Origin: Saccharopolyspora gregorii
GTDB taxonomy: Bacteria > Actinomycetota > Actinomycetes > Mycobacteriales > Pseudonocardiaceae
Reading direction: 5' to 3'
Assembly: GCF_024734405.1 (NCBI RefSeq)
Contig: NZ_CP059556.1
Location: forward strand, 3,844,001 to 3,908,000
Length of the DNA: 64,000 nt
This document shows, piece by piece, positions 22,451 through 29,760 of the stretch. Under the pieces are notes generated by a model, which worked only from the letters and a program-made list of their open reading frames with translations, had not been told where the DNA came from and did no database searches. Each line of letters opens with the position of its first letter. Position 1 is the stretch's first letter. The position numbers were made by a program, and so were the translations under genes.

Positions 22451-24313
22451 GTGCGGTACGGCGTGGGGATCGATCTCGGAACGTCCTTCACCTCGGCCGC
22501 GATCAGCGGCCCCGACGGCACCCGCATGGTGCCGATGTCCCCCGCGGTGATCGTGCCCTCGGTGGCGCGGCGCGGCGACGGCGGCATCCTGCTCACCGGC
22601 GAAGCGGCGGCGGACTCCGCGGGCGACCCCGCCTCGACCAGCCGGAACTTCAAGCGCCGCCTGGGTGATCCGACGCCGCTGGTGCTCGGCGGGTCGACCT
22701 ACTCCCCCGCGGCGCTGATGGCGGCGCAGCTGCGGGACGTGCTGGCCACCGTCACCCGGATCTCCGGCGAGCCGCCGCACTCGGTGGTGCTGACCTACCC
22801 GGCGATCTGGGGGCCGTACCGGCGCGAGCACTTCACCGAGGTGCCCCGGCTGGCGCGCGTCCCGGACTTCCGGCTGATCACCGAGCCGGAGGCCGCGGCG
22901 ACGCACTACTCCAGCGAACGGCGGCTCGGCGACGGCGAGATCATCGCCGTCTACGACCTCGGCGGCGGCACCTTCGACTCCACCGTGCTGCGGATGCGCG
23001 GCGGGGAGGTGGAGATCCTCGGCACCCCGGAGGGGATCGAGCACCTCGGCGGCATCGACTTCGACGAGGCGCTGTTCGCGCACGTGGACCAGCGGCTGGA
23101 CGGGGCGGTGGGCGCGCTCGACCCGGCCGACCCGGAATCCGCGGCGGCGATCGCGGCCGTCCAGGCGGCGTGCGTGCGCGCCAAGGAGGAGCTCTCCACC
23201 GAACCCGACGTGCGGCTGAGCCTCCCGCTGCCCGCCGGGACCCGGGAGATCACCATCACCCGCCTGGAGTTCAACGAGATGATCAGGCCGTCGGTGCGGC
23301 TGACCATCGAGGCGCTGCACCGCACCACCGCCTCCGCCGGGCTGCGCACCGAGGACCTCTCGGCGGTGCTGCTCGCGGGCGGCTCGTCGCGGGTCCCGCT
23401 GATCTCGCAGCTCGTGGCGCAGGAGTTCGGGAAGCCGCTGCGGGTGACGCTGCACCCGAAGTACACCGTCGCGCTCGGCGCGGCGCTCGTGTCCGCCCGG
23501 CCGGCCCCGCGGCCCGAGCCCGTCCCCGCACCCGCCGCGACGCCGGGCCTGGCGGACGCTCCGACGACGCGCACGCCGCTCCCGCCTCCCCCGCCCCGCG
23601 CGGCGCCCGAGGAACCGACGGTCCGGGTCGCGGCCCCTCCCGGGCCGCCGTCCCGCCGGAAGTGGTGGTGGCCCGCGATCGCGGCGGCCGCGGTGGTCGT
23701 CGTCGGTCTCGTCGCCGTCCTCGCCGTCGCCACGCGATCCACCGCTCCCGGCGGACCGCTGCCGCTGTATGAGGGCGGCGCGGTCGCCGAGTCCTTCGCC
23801 GGGTACCTCGGGTCCGACAGCAACTGGAGCGGCACCGCCATCCCGCCGGAGGGGGTCGCGCACCCCGGCGAGATCGCGGCCACGCCCGACGGGGACGGGA
23901 TGCGGGTGGTGTGGAGCGGGGACTCCACCGCGCAGGTCTACCTGCAGACCACGAACCCGGAGGGCTCGCTCGACCTGACGCCCTACGTCGACGGCGGTGG
24001 CGCGCTGGTCTTCGACGCGCGGCTCAACGCGGAACCGGGCGAGGGCACCGCGGAGATCGCCGAGCACTGCCACTACCCGTGCGCCGGCGCGCTGCCCGCC
24101 GCGAAGCTGTTCGGGGAGCTGCCGGTGGGGCGGACGACGACGGTGAAGATCCCGCTGACCTGCTTCACCGCGGCGGGCCTGGATCCGGAGCGGGTGAACA
24201 CGCCGTTCCTGGTCTCCGCCCAACGACGCCTGGACGTCACCTTCTCCGACGTGCGCCTGGAACCCGACACGGCGGAGGACCCGGACACCAGACCCTGCAC
24301 GTCGATCCGCTGA
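22451..24313 (+). CDS. Membrane-anchored Hsp70-like protein with ExoP-type C-terminal domain
   Basis: This 620-residue protein starts with an Hsp70/DnaK-type ATPase domain (1-350), including IDLGTSFTS, the phosphate loop VYDLGGGTFDSTVL and LAGGSSRVPL. There is no substrate-binding domain. Instead come a Pro-rich linker (350-400), one transmembrane helix (about 405-428) and an outer domain (435-610). The outer domain resembles the galactose-binding-like ExoP C-terminal domain of some GH3 beta-glucosidases, with conserved Cys pairs and the IPLTCFTAAG...VNTPFL pattern. GTG 22451 follows AGGGGGC. An ATP-driven sensor or chaperone linking the cytoplasm to cell-surface glycans is a guess; the chimera is what the sequence shows. 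Confidence 0.8.
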   Translation: MRYGVGIDLGTSFTSAAISGPDGTRMVPMSPAVIVPSVARRGDGGILLTGEAAADSAGDPASTSRNFKRRLGDPTPLVLGGSTYSPAALMAAQLRDVLATVTRISGEPPHSVVLTYPAIWGPYRREHFTEVPRLARVPDFRLITEPEAAATHYSSERRLGDGEIIAVYDLGGGTFDSTVLRMRGGEVEILGTPEGIEHLGGIDFDEALFAHVDQRLDGAVGALDPADPESAAAIAAVQAACVRAKEELSTEPDVRLSLPLPAGTREITITRLEFNEMIRPSVRLTIEALHRTTASAGLRTEDLSAVLLAGGSSRVPLISQLVAQEFGKPLRVTLHPKYTVALGAALVSARPAPRPEPVPAPAATPGLADAPTTRTPLPPPPPRAAPEEPTVRVAAPPGPPSRRKWWWPAIAAAAVVVVGLVAVLAVATRSTAPGGPLPLYEGGAVAESFAGYLGSDSNWSGTAIPPEGVAHPGEIAATPDGDGMRVVWSGDSTAQVYLQTTNPEGSLDLTPYVDGGGALVFDARLNAEPGEGTAEIAEHCHYPCAGALPAAKLFGELPVGRTTTVKIPLTCFTAAGLDPERVNTPFLVSAQRRLDVTFSDVRLEPDTAEDPDTRPCTSIR

Positions 24314-24318
24314 CACCC

Positions 24319-24369
24319 AGGTGAACGCCCCACCCACCCAACCTCCCCAGGCAAGTGGCCCACTCACCC
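24319..24369. repeat. 51-bp palindromic repeat, degenerate copy
   Basis: It begins AGGTGAACGCCCC and ends GGCCCACTCACCC, the same length and end pattern as the two strong copies that follow. The stem is degraded. It lies directly after the Hsp70-like gene and may terminate it. Confidence 0.55.
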
Positions 24370-24382
24370 CACCAGGCTCACC

Positions 24383-24433
24383 AGGTGAGTGGCCCCTTCG
24401 ACCAACCACGCTGGGCAAGCGGGCCACTCACCT
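24383..24433. repeat. 51-bp palindromic repeat, copy A
   Basis: AGGTGAGTGGCCC (24383-24395) and GGGCCACTCACCT (24421-24433) form a perfect 13-bp stem around a 25-base loop. It is 48/51 identical to copy B at 24478. Confidence 0.85.
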
Positions 24434-24477
24434 CGGGTGGTCGCGGAACACGAGCCGGGTGACCCCGCGTAGCCGCT

Positions 24478-24528
24478 AGGTGAGTGGGCCATTCGACCAA
24501 CCACGCTGGGCAAGCGGGTCACTCACCT
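24478..24528. repeat. 51-bp palindromic repeat, copy B
   Basis: It differs from copy A at three positions, two in the left arm region and one in the right, which shortens the perfect stem to 9 bp. The loop from TTCGACC to AAGCGGG is identical. It lies 57 bp before the end of the convergent TetR gene. Confidence 0.85.
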
Positions 24529-24584
24529 CCGCAGGTTGCGCGCGGAGTGGGCGTTGGGTCGGGTCGGCTGGTGGGTGTTCGGGG

Positions 24585-25163
24585 TCAGGGCGCGGTGCGG
24601 AGGCCCGCGACGAGGACGTCGACGAGGCGGCGCGCGTCGTAGCGCGGGTCGTCTTCCGCGCCGATGCAGAGGTTCCCGACGCCGCGCATCAGCTCGATGG
24701 CCTCCAGGTCGGCGCGGATCTCCCCCGAGCGCGCGGCGGCGGCGAGCAATTCCGCGCACACCGGCAGCAGCCGGTCCAGGAAGTAGGCGTGCAGCGCCTC
24801 GAACCCGTCCTCGTCGGAGCGCAGCACCTTCGCCAGCCCGTGCTTGGTGACCAGGAAGTCGACGAACAGGTTGATCCACCGCCGCAACGCGGCGTACGGG
24901 GTCGCGCAGCCCTCCAGCAGCACCGGCCCGGCTTCGGCGCAGGCTTCGATCTGGTGCCGGTAGACGGCGATGATGAGATCGGACCGCGTCGGGAAGTGCC
25001 GGTAGATCGTGCCGGTTCCGACCCCGGCCTGCGCGGCGATGTCGCGCACCGGGGCTTCCACGCCGGAGCGGACGAACACCGCGGCGGCGGCGTCCAGCAG
25101 CGTCCTCTCGTTGCGCTGGGCGTCCGCCCGCTTGGGCCGCGCCGCGCCGTCGTCTCCGCCCAC
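24585..25163 (-). CDS. TetR-family transcriptional regulator
   Basis: This 192-residue protein has an N-terminal helix-turn-helix (about 15-62, with VRDIAAQAGVGTGTIYRHFPTR) and a helical ligand-binding half typical of the SBT-type TetR C-terminal domain. GTG 25163 is chosen because GGGAGGGGA lies about 6 bases upstream; ATG 25193 would overlap the region near the operator. It is divergent from a luciferase-like oxidoreductase. Perfect CGGAAC-N3-GTTCCG palindromes stand at both promoters, so it probably represses itself and the oxidoreductase. Confidence 0.9.
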   Translation of the reverse strand: MGGDDGAARPKRADAQRNERTLLDAAAAVFVRSGVEAPVRDIAAQAGVGTGTIYRHFPTRSDLIIAVYRHQIEACAEAGPVLLEGCATPYAALRRWINLFVDFLVTKHGLAKVLRSDEDGFEALHAYFLDRLLPVCAELLAAAARSGEIRADLEAIELMRGVGNLCIGAEDDPRYDARRLVDVLVAGLRTAP

Positions 25164-25194
25164 CGTGCTCCCCTCCCGATGCGGACTTGCCATG

Positions 25195-25209
25195 CGGAAC
25201 GCTGTTCCG
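25195..25209. promoter_or_regulatory. TetR operator CGGAAC-N3-GTTCCG, copy 1
   Basis: CGGAACGCTGTTCCG is a perfect 15-bp palindrome 32 bp upstream of the TetR gene, next to TATAGT, which could be part of its promoter. Confidence 0.75.
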
Positions 25210-25510
25210 TATAGTTTCCGGAGTGCGGTTCCGGTTGTTCCATGATGCCAGAGCGGGGCGGCCACCGGAACGCCTCGCCCGACCGCGGCGCCGGCGCGAG
25301 CGGGAGCGCTCCACCGGCGCGGCTCCCCGCCCCGAGCGGACCCGGTGCGATCGAGCGACCACCGTGCGACGAACCTGAGGAGAACGGCACTTCCGCGACT
25401 CCTCGCCGGGGAAGCCGCGGCACGGCGACCGCGGATGCCGCCACCGCCGACCGGCCGACCCGCGCCGCACCCGTCCTGCCCACCACGATCCCACATCTGC
25501 ACCAATTAAA

Positions 25511-25525
25511 CGGAACTTTGTTCCG
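25511..25525. promoter_or_regulatory. TetR operator CGGAAC-N3-GTTCCG, copy 2
   Basis: CGGAACTTTGTTCCG has the same arms as copy 1 and lies 31 bp before the oxidoreductase start, just after AT-rich AATTAAA. Confidence 0.75.
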
Positions 25526-25555
25526 ATTGCACTCGACAACACTGGAGGATCCCTC

Positions 25556-26422
25556 GTGACGCACTCCACCCGCCCCAGCTTCGGGATCGCGACCGCCCCG
25601 CAGAACCTGCACCACCGCGACCTCCTGGAGGTCTGGCGCGAGGCCGACGCGATCCCCGAGATCGAGCACGCCTGGCTGTTCGACCACCTGATGCCCATCG
25701 GCGGTGACCTGGACGGCCCCGTCTACGAGGGCTGGACGATGCTCGCCGCGCTCGCCGCCGCCACCCGCCGGTTGCGCGTCGGCGTGCTGGTGACCAGCAA
25801 CCGGTTCCGGCCGCCGGCGGTGCTCGCGAAGATCGCCACCACGGTGGACGTCATCTCGGACGGACGGCTCGACTTCGGCATCGGCGTCGGCTCCCGGCCG
25901 GACCACCCGCTGGCCCACCGCGAGTACGCCGCGCACGGGATGCCGTTCCACGACACCGCCCGCGCGGTCGGCGCGCTCGACGAGGCGTGCACGGTGATCC
26001 GGCGGCTGTGGACCGAGGACGAGCCGTTCGACTTCGACGGCGAGCACGTGCAGCTCACCGGCGCGTTCGGCAACCCGAAGCCGGTGCAGCGCCCGCACCC
26101 GCCGATCCTCATCGGCGGGCGGGCCGCAGCGACGCTGCGGATCGTCGCCGCCCACGCGGACGTGTGGAACATCCCCGGCGGCGACATCGAGGACGCGAAG
26201 TCCCGCAGCGCCATGCTGGACCGCCGCTGCGCCGAGATCGGCCGCGACCCGGCGGAGATCACCCGCTCGATCCACCTGGCGGTGGACTACGAGCGGCCCG
26301 CCGAGACCCGTGAAGCGATCGGCGCGGCGGTCGAGGCCGGGTTCACCCACGTCGTGCTGGGCCTGCCCGCGCCGTTCCCGCCCGAGGTCGCCCGCTGGGT
26401 CGCCGACGAGCTCATCCGCTGA
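25556..26422 (+). CDS. LLM-class (F420- or FMN-dependent) oxidoreductase
   Basis: This 288-residue luciferase-like TIM-barrel protein resembles actinobacterial F420-dependent oxidoreductases. Typical segments are AWLFDHLMPIGGD, RLRVGVLVTSN, DVISDGRLDFGIGVGSRPDH and HPPILIGGRAAATLRIVAAHADVWN. It probably performs a hydride transfer or oxygenation on a small substrate in the cytoplasm. GTG 25556 follows GGAGG at 25544. Control by the divergent TetR is indicated by the shared operator. Its end overlaps the convergent btuD-like gene by 11 bases. Confidence 0.88.
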   Translation: MTHSTRPSFGIATAPQNLHHRDLLEVWREADAIPEIEHAWLFDHLMPIGGDLDGPVYEGWTMLAALAAATRRLRVGVLVTSNRFRPPAVLAKIATTVDVISDGRLDFGIGVGSRPDHPLAHREYAAHGMPFHDTARAVGALDEACTVIRRLWTEDEPFDFDGEHVQLTGAFGNPKPVQRPHPPILIGGRAAATLRIVAAHADVWNIPGGDIEDAKSRSAMLDRRCAEIGRDPAEITRSIHLAVDYERPAETREAIGAAVEAGFTHVVLGLPAPFPPEVARWVADELIR

Positions 26423-27185
26423 CCGGCAGCTCCGGCAGGAACCGGACGTGCGGGTGGCCGTCCACTTCGGACACCTCGCAGCGGACGCCGTAGACCTCGG
26501 CGATGGTCCGCTCGGTCAGCACCTCCCGCGGGGTGCCCGCAGCCACCACCCGGCCGCCGGAGAGCACCGCCAGCTCGTCGCAGAACATCCCCGCCAGGTT
26601 CAGGTCGTGCAGCGCGATCACGCTGGTCACCGGCAGCCGCCGCACCAGCGCCAGCAGGTCCAGCTGGTGGGCGATGTCCAGGTGGTTCGTCGGCTCGTCC
26701 AGCACCAGCTCCACCGGTTCCTGCGCCAGCGCCCGCGCGATCTGCGCGCGCTGGCGCTCCCCGCCGGAGAGCCCGTGCCAGCGCCGGTGCGCCAGCCCGT
26801 CCAGGCCGGTCTGCGCCAGGGCGCGGCGGATGATCTCCTCGTCCGCCGCGCTCCGCCCGCCCCAGCCGCTGCGGTGCGGGGTGCGGCCGAGGGCGACGAC
26901 CTCGGCGACGGTGAGGTCCACGTCCGTGCCGACCTGCTGCTCGACCACCGCCACCCGCCGGGCCAGCTCGCGGCGCGGCCAGCGGTCGGTGGTCCGGTCA
27001 CCGACCGCCACCGTCCCGCTCGCCGGGCGGCGCAGGCCCGCGAGCAGCCGCAGCAGCGAGGACTTCCCGGACCCGTTCGGCCCGAGCAGACCCACGGTCC
27101 GGCCGGGTTCCACGCGCAGCCGCACCCCGTCGAGGATCAGCGCTCCCCCGGCCGACCAGGACACGTCGTTCGCGGTCAGGCTCAC
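26412..27185 (-). CDS. btuD: ABC transporter ATPase, cobalamin-type (BtuD-like)
   Basis: This 257-residue FecE/BtuD-type ATPase has Walker A GPNGSGKS, signature LSGGERQRA, Walker B LVLDEP and a switch His in ALHDLN. It energises import of an iron-chelate or corrinoid through the permease encoded just upstream. The GTG at 27185 overlaps the permease stop (GTGA), showing translational coupling. Assignment to cobalamin rather than a siderophore rests on the riboswitch before the operon. Confidence 0.85.
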   Translation of the reverse strand: MSLTANDVSWSAGGALILDGVRLRVEPGRTVGLLGPNGSGKSSLLRLLAGLRRPASGTVAVGDRTTDRWPRRELARRVAVVEQQVGTDVDLTVAEVVALGRTPHRSGWGGRSAADEEIIRRALAQTGLDGLAHRRWHGLSGGERQRAQIARALAQEPVELVLDEPTNHLDIAHQLDLLALVRRLPVTSVIALHDLNLAGMFCDELAVLSGGRVVAAGTPREVLTERTIAEVYGVRCEVSEVDGHPHVRFLPELPVSG

Positions 27186-28204
27186 GAGACCCTCCCCCGC
27201 TTGGCCAGCAGCACGGCGAACGCGGGCACCCCGACGAGCGCGGTGACCACGCCGACCGGCACCTCCTGCGGCGCGGCGATCGTGGTGGCCAGCACGTCCA
27301 CCCACACCAGCAGCACCGCGCCCAGCACCGCCGTCACCGGCAGCAGCGCGCGGTGCCGCGGCCCCACCAGCAGCCGCGCCGCCTGCGGCAGCACCAGGCC
27401 GACGAACCCGATCGCGCCCGCGGCGGCCACGAGCGTCGCCGCCAGCAGCGCCGTCGCCACCAGCAGCACGATCCGCAACCGCTGCACGTGCACCCCGAGG
27501 GAGGCCGCCGCGTCCTGGCCGAACGCGAACGCGTCCAGCGCCCCGGCCCGGGCCAGGCACAGCACCAGGCACGCCGCGCACACGATCCCGGCCAGCACCA
27601 CGTCGTTCCACCGCGCCCCCGACAGCGACCCCAGCAGCCAGAACAGCACCCCGCGGGTCTGCTCCGCGTCCGCCGACGTGATCACGATGTAGGAGGTCAG
27701 CGCGGAGAACAGCTGGGTGCCCGCGACTCCGGCCAGCACGGTGTGCCCGGCGGCGCCACCCGCGACCGACGCCAGCAGCAGCACCAGCGCGAACGCCACC
27801 AGCGCTCCCGCGAACGCCCCCGCGGTCAACCCGATCGCCCCGGCCCCGAGCCCCAGCACCACCACCGACACCGCGCCCGTGGAGGCCCCGGCCGACACCC
27901 CGAGCAGGAACGGGTCGGCGAGCGGATTCCGCAGCAGCGACTGCAGGACCGCCCCGCACACCCCCAGCCCGGCACCGCAGATCGCCGCCAGCAGCGCCCG
28001 CGGCAACCGCAGCTGCAGCACGATGCCCTGCCCGATGCGGGACACCTCGGTGTCCACCAGCCCGAGCCGGTGCCCCACCACGCTGCCCACGTCGGCGACC
28101 GACAGGTCCGCGGGCCCGAGGGTGACCGCGGCGGCGATCGACAGCAGCAGCGCCGGGATCCCGGCCAGCACGATGGCGGAGGCGGGCAGCCGCCCCGCCG
28201 TCAC
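27182..28204 (-). CDS. btuC: FecCD-family permease, cobalamin-type (BtuC-like)
   Basis: This 340-residue membrane protein of the FecCD/BtuC family has about ten helices. RLPRALLAAICGAGLGVCGAVLQSLLRNPLADPFLLGVSAGA and the later GAIGFVGLVLPQAARLL coupling region are diagnostic; two copies form the channel. GTG 28204 overlaps the stop of the binding-protein gene (GTGA), and the frame upstream of it has no membrane character. It is the middle gene of the binding protein-permease-ATPase operon. Confidence 0.9.
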   Translation of the reverse strand: MTAGRLPASAIVLAGIPALLLSIAAAVTLGPADLSVADVGSVVGHRLGLVDTEVSRIGQGIVLQLRLPRALLAAICGAGLGVCGAVLQSLLRNPLADPFLLGVSAGASTGAVSVVVLGLGAGAIGLTAGAFAGALVAFALVLLLASVAGGAAGHTVLAGVAGTQLFSALTSYIVITSADAEQTRGVLFWLLGSLSGARWNDVVLAGIVCAACLVLCLARAGALDAFAFGQDAAASLGVHVQRLRIVLLVATALLAATLVAAAGAIGFVGLVLPQAARLLVGPRHRALLPVTAVLGAVLLVWVDVLATTIAAPQEVPVGVVTALVGVPAFAVLLAKRGRVS

Positions 28205-29217
28205 CGCTGCCGGTCCAGCTCGACGAGCCGGTCCGCGAGCCGCTCGATGCCCTGCACGGTGCGGAGGCTGATGTTCAGCTCGGTGCCGGTCATGCTCAGC
28301 AGGTGGTCGTCGCGGACCGCGGCGAGCCGGGACACCGCCGGGTCCTCGTGCAGGAACCGCTCCTTCGCCGCGAGCCCGTCGCCTTCGCCGTCGCGGGTGA
28401 GGTCGCCGAGCACCAGCAGGTCCGGGTCGCGGGCCAGCACGTCCTCCCAGGACACCTGCGGCCACATCGAGGTGACGTCGTCGTAGGCGTTGCGCACGCC
28501 CAGCTCCCTGGCCATGATCGCCGGAGACCCGGTGGAGCCCGCCACGTACGGGGATTCGGTGCGGGCGAACCAGAACAGCACCGAGGTCTCGCCGCGCGAG
28601 TCCAGCCCGGCGACCTTCTGCCGCGCCGCCTCCACCCGGCCGCGCAGCTGCTCGTTGAGCGCCCGGCCCCGCTCGGGGACGCCGAACAGGTCGGCGATGT
28701 CCTGCACCTCCTGGTGGATGTCGGCCAGCTGCACCGGTTCCGGCAGCGGCGCCTCCTCCGGCAGGCAGTTGCTCGGCGACAGGTAGGTGGGCACGCCGAG
28801 CTCGGTGAACCGCTCGCGGTCGGCGACGCGCTCGTCGGTGAACATGGCCTGGTAGGCGCCGAGCACGATGTCCGGTTCGGTGTCCAGCACGGACTCGAAC
28901 GACGGGGTGTTCTCGGCGAGCTTCGGCACCCGCGCGTTCGCCGCGGCCAGCGGCGGGTCGACCGGCTCCGTCCAGGTCGCGGTGCCCACCATCCGGTCGG
29001 CCAGTCCCAGCGAGAGCATGATCTCGGTGGTCGACTGGTTCAACGACACCGCCCGGCGCGGCGGTTCCGCGACGGTGACCTCGGTGCCGCAGTTGTGCAG
29101 CGTCGTCGCCCCGGCCACGGGTGCGGTGTCGTCGGCGGGGGCGGCGCAGGAGACCAGCACGGTCGCGGTCAACGCCACCAGTCCGGCCCGGAACGCGCGG
29201 GGGCGCGAGAACGGCAT
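28201..29217 (-). CDS. btuF: Corrinoid/iron-chelate binding lipoprotein (BtuF-like)
   Basis: This 338-residue periplasmic-type (class III) binding protein is anchored as a lipoprotein. A signal peptide ends in the lipobox LVSC near residue 24, then come two lobes containing RRAVSLNQSTTEIMLSLGL and EPDIVLGAYQAM. It captures substrate outside the membrane for the BtuC-like permease. The ATG at 29217 has GAGGAACC upstream. It is the first gene behind a cobalamin riboswitch, supporting vitamin B12 or corrinoid as ligand. Confidence 0.87.
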   Translation of the reverse strand: MPFSRPRAFRAGLVALTATVLVSCAAPADDTAPVAGATTLHNCGTEVTVAEPPRRAVSLNQSTTEIMLSLGLADRMVGTATWTEPVDPPLAAANARVPKLAENTPSFESVLDTEPDIVLGAYQAMFTDERVADRERFTELGVPTYLSPSNCLPEEAPLPEPVQLADIHQEVQDIADLFGVPERGRALNEQLRGRVEAARQKVAGLDSRGETSVLFWFARTESPYVAGSTGSPAIMARELGVRNAYDDVTSMWPQVSWEDVLARDPDLLVLGDLTRDGEGDGLAAKERFLHEDPAVSRLAAVRDDHLLSMTGTELNISLRTVQGIERLADRLVELDRQR

Positions 29218-29284
29218 GTCACGTGGTTCCTCACCCCGGACCCATGCGCGGGGCCCGGCAGGCTGCGACCCGGCACCGAGTGCG

Positions 29285-29476
29285 GTCCGGGGAGCCAGCC
29301 AGGTCTTCGGGCTCGGGTTCGCCGGGCGAGGTCCCTTCCCGGACCCGGTGGTCCAGTGGTCGCGGCCGTGCGGCCGTTCCTCGCCCATCGCCCCTACCGC
29401 TGCGCGTCAGCTCCGGATTCCGACCGGATTCCCTGCCCTCGCGGGCGCGACTGGCTCCCGAGCACCCTAACCGGAC
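29285..29476 (-). promoter_or_regulatory. Cobalamin (adenosylcobalamin) riboswitch
   Basis: Read on the minus strand, closing stem P1 forms between GTCCGG (29471-29476) and CCGGAC (29285-29290). Inside are the expected blocks in order: GGGAATCCGGTCGGAATCC, GCTGACGCGCAGCGGTAG, GACCACTGG, GGGAAGG, and the B12-box-like GAGCCCGAAGACCTGGC. It ends 68 bases before the binding-protein start and should reduce expression of the transporter when cobalamin is plentiful. Confidence 0.9.
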
Positions 29477-29760
29477 ATACCACTACCCCATCAAGGTGAT
29501 GTTCCTCGCTGGAAGCACCGCCACTCGTTCTGCTTTCGGGGATGGGTGGCGGAACCTCAGCGCCCGGCGTGCGGCGGATGTTCTCCGTCGACGGGGGTAT
29601 GTGCAGCTGTTCGCATTCGGTGACCGGCCGGACGGGCGGGCCCTGCGGAGCCTGCCTCGGGTGATCCGTCAAGCTGGAGCCGGGGCCGCACCACCCGCTC
29701 GGCGGCTGCCCGCGCGCCGGTGGTGCGGTACTGACGAGCAGGGATTCCTGGGGAGGAAGC

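Larger units (their letters stand above)
25164..25555. other. Divergent TetR / oxidoreductase regulatory region
   Basis: This 392-bp region has no credible gene. It carries operator palindromes at each end (25195-25209 and 25511-25525) and local AT-rich stretches near each, which would be the promoters. The central GC-rich part shows no feature that I can name. Confidence 0.65.

Noticed and set aside
26412-29217. Siderophore import function for the FecCD-type transporter
   Set aside because: The family would allow it, but the upstream RNA is a cobalamin riboswitch and no iron box was seen, so corrinoid import is the better call.
29477-29760. Gene or RNA between the riboswitch and the SNF2 helicase
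   Set aside because: No frame with protein character, no convincing promoter pair and no stable named RNA fold could be found by eye; it is probably the helicase leader.
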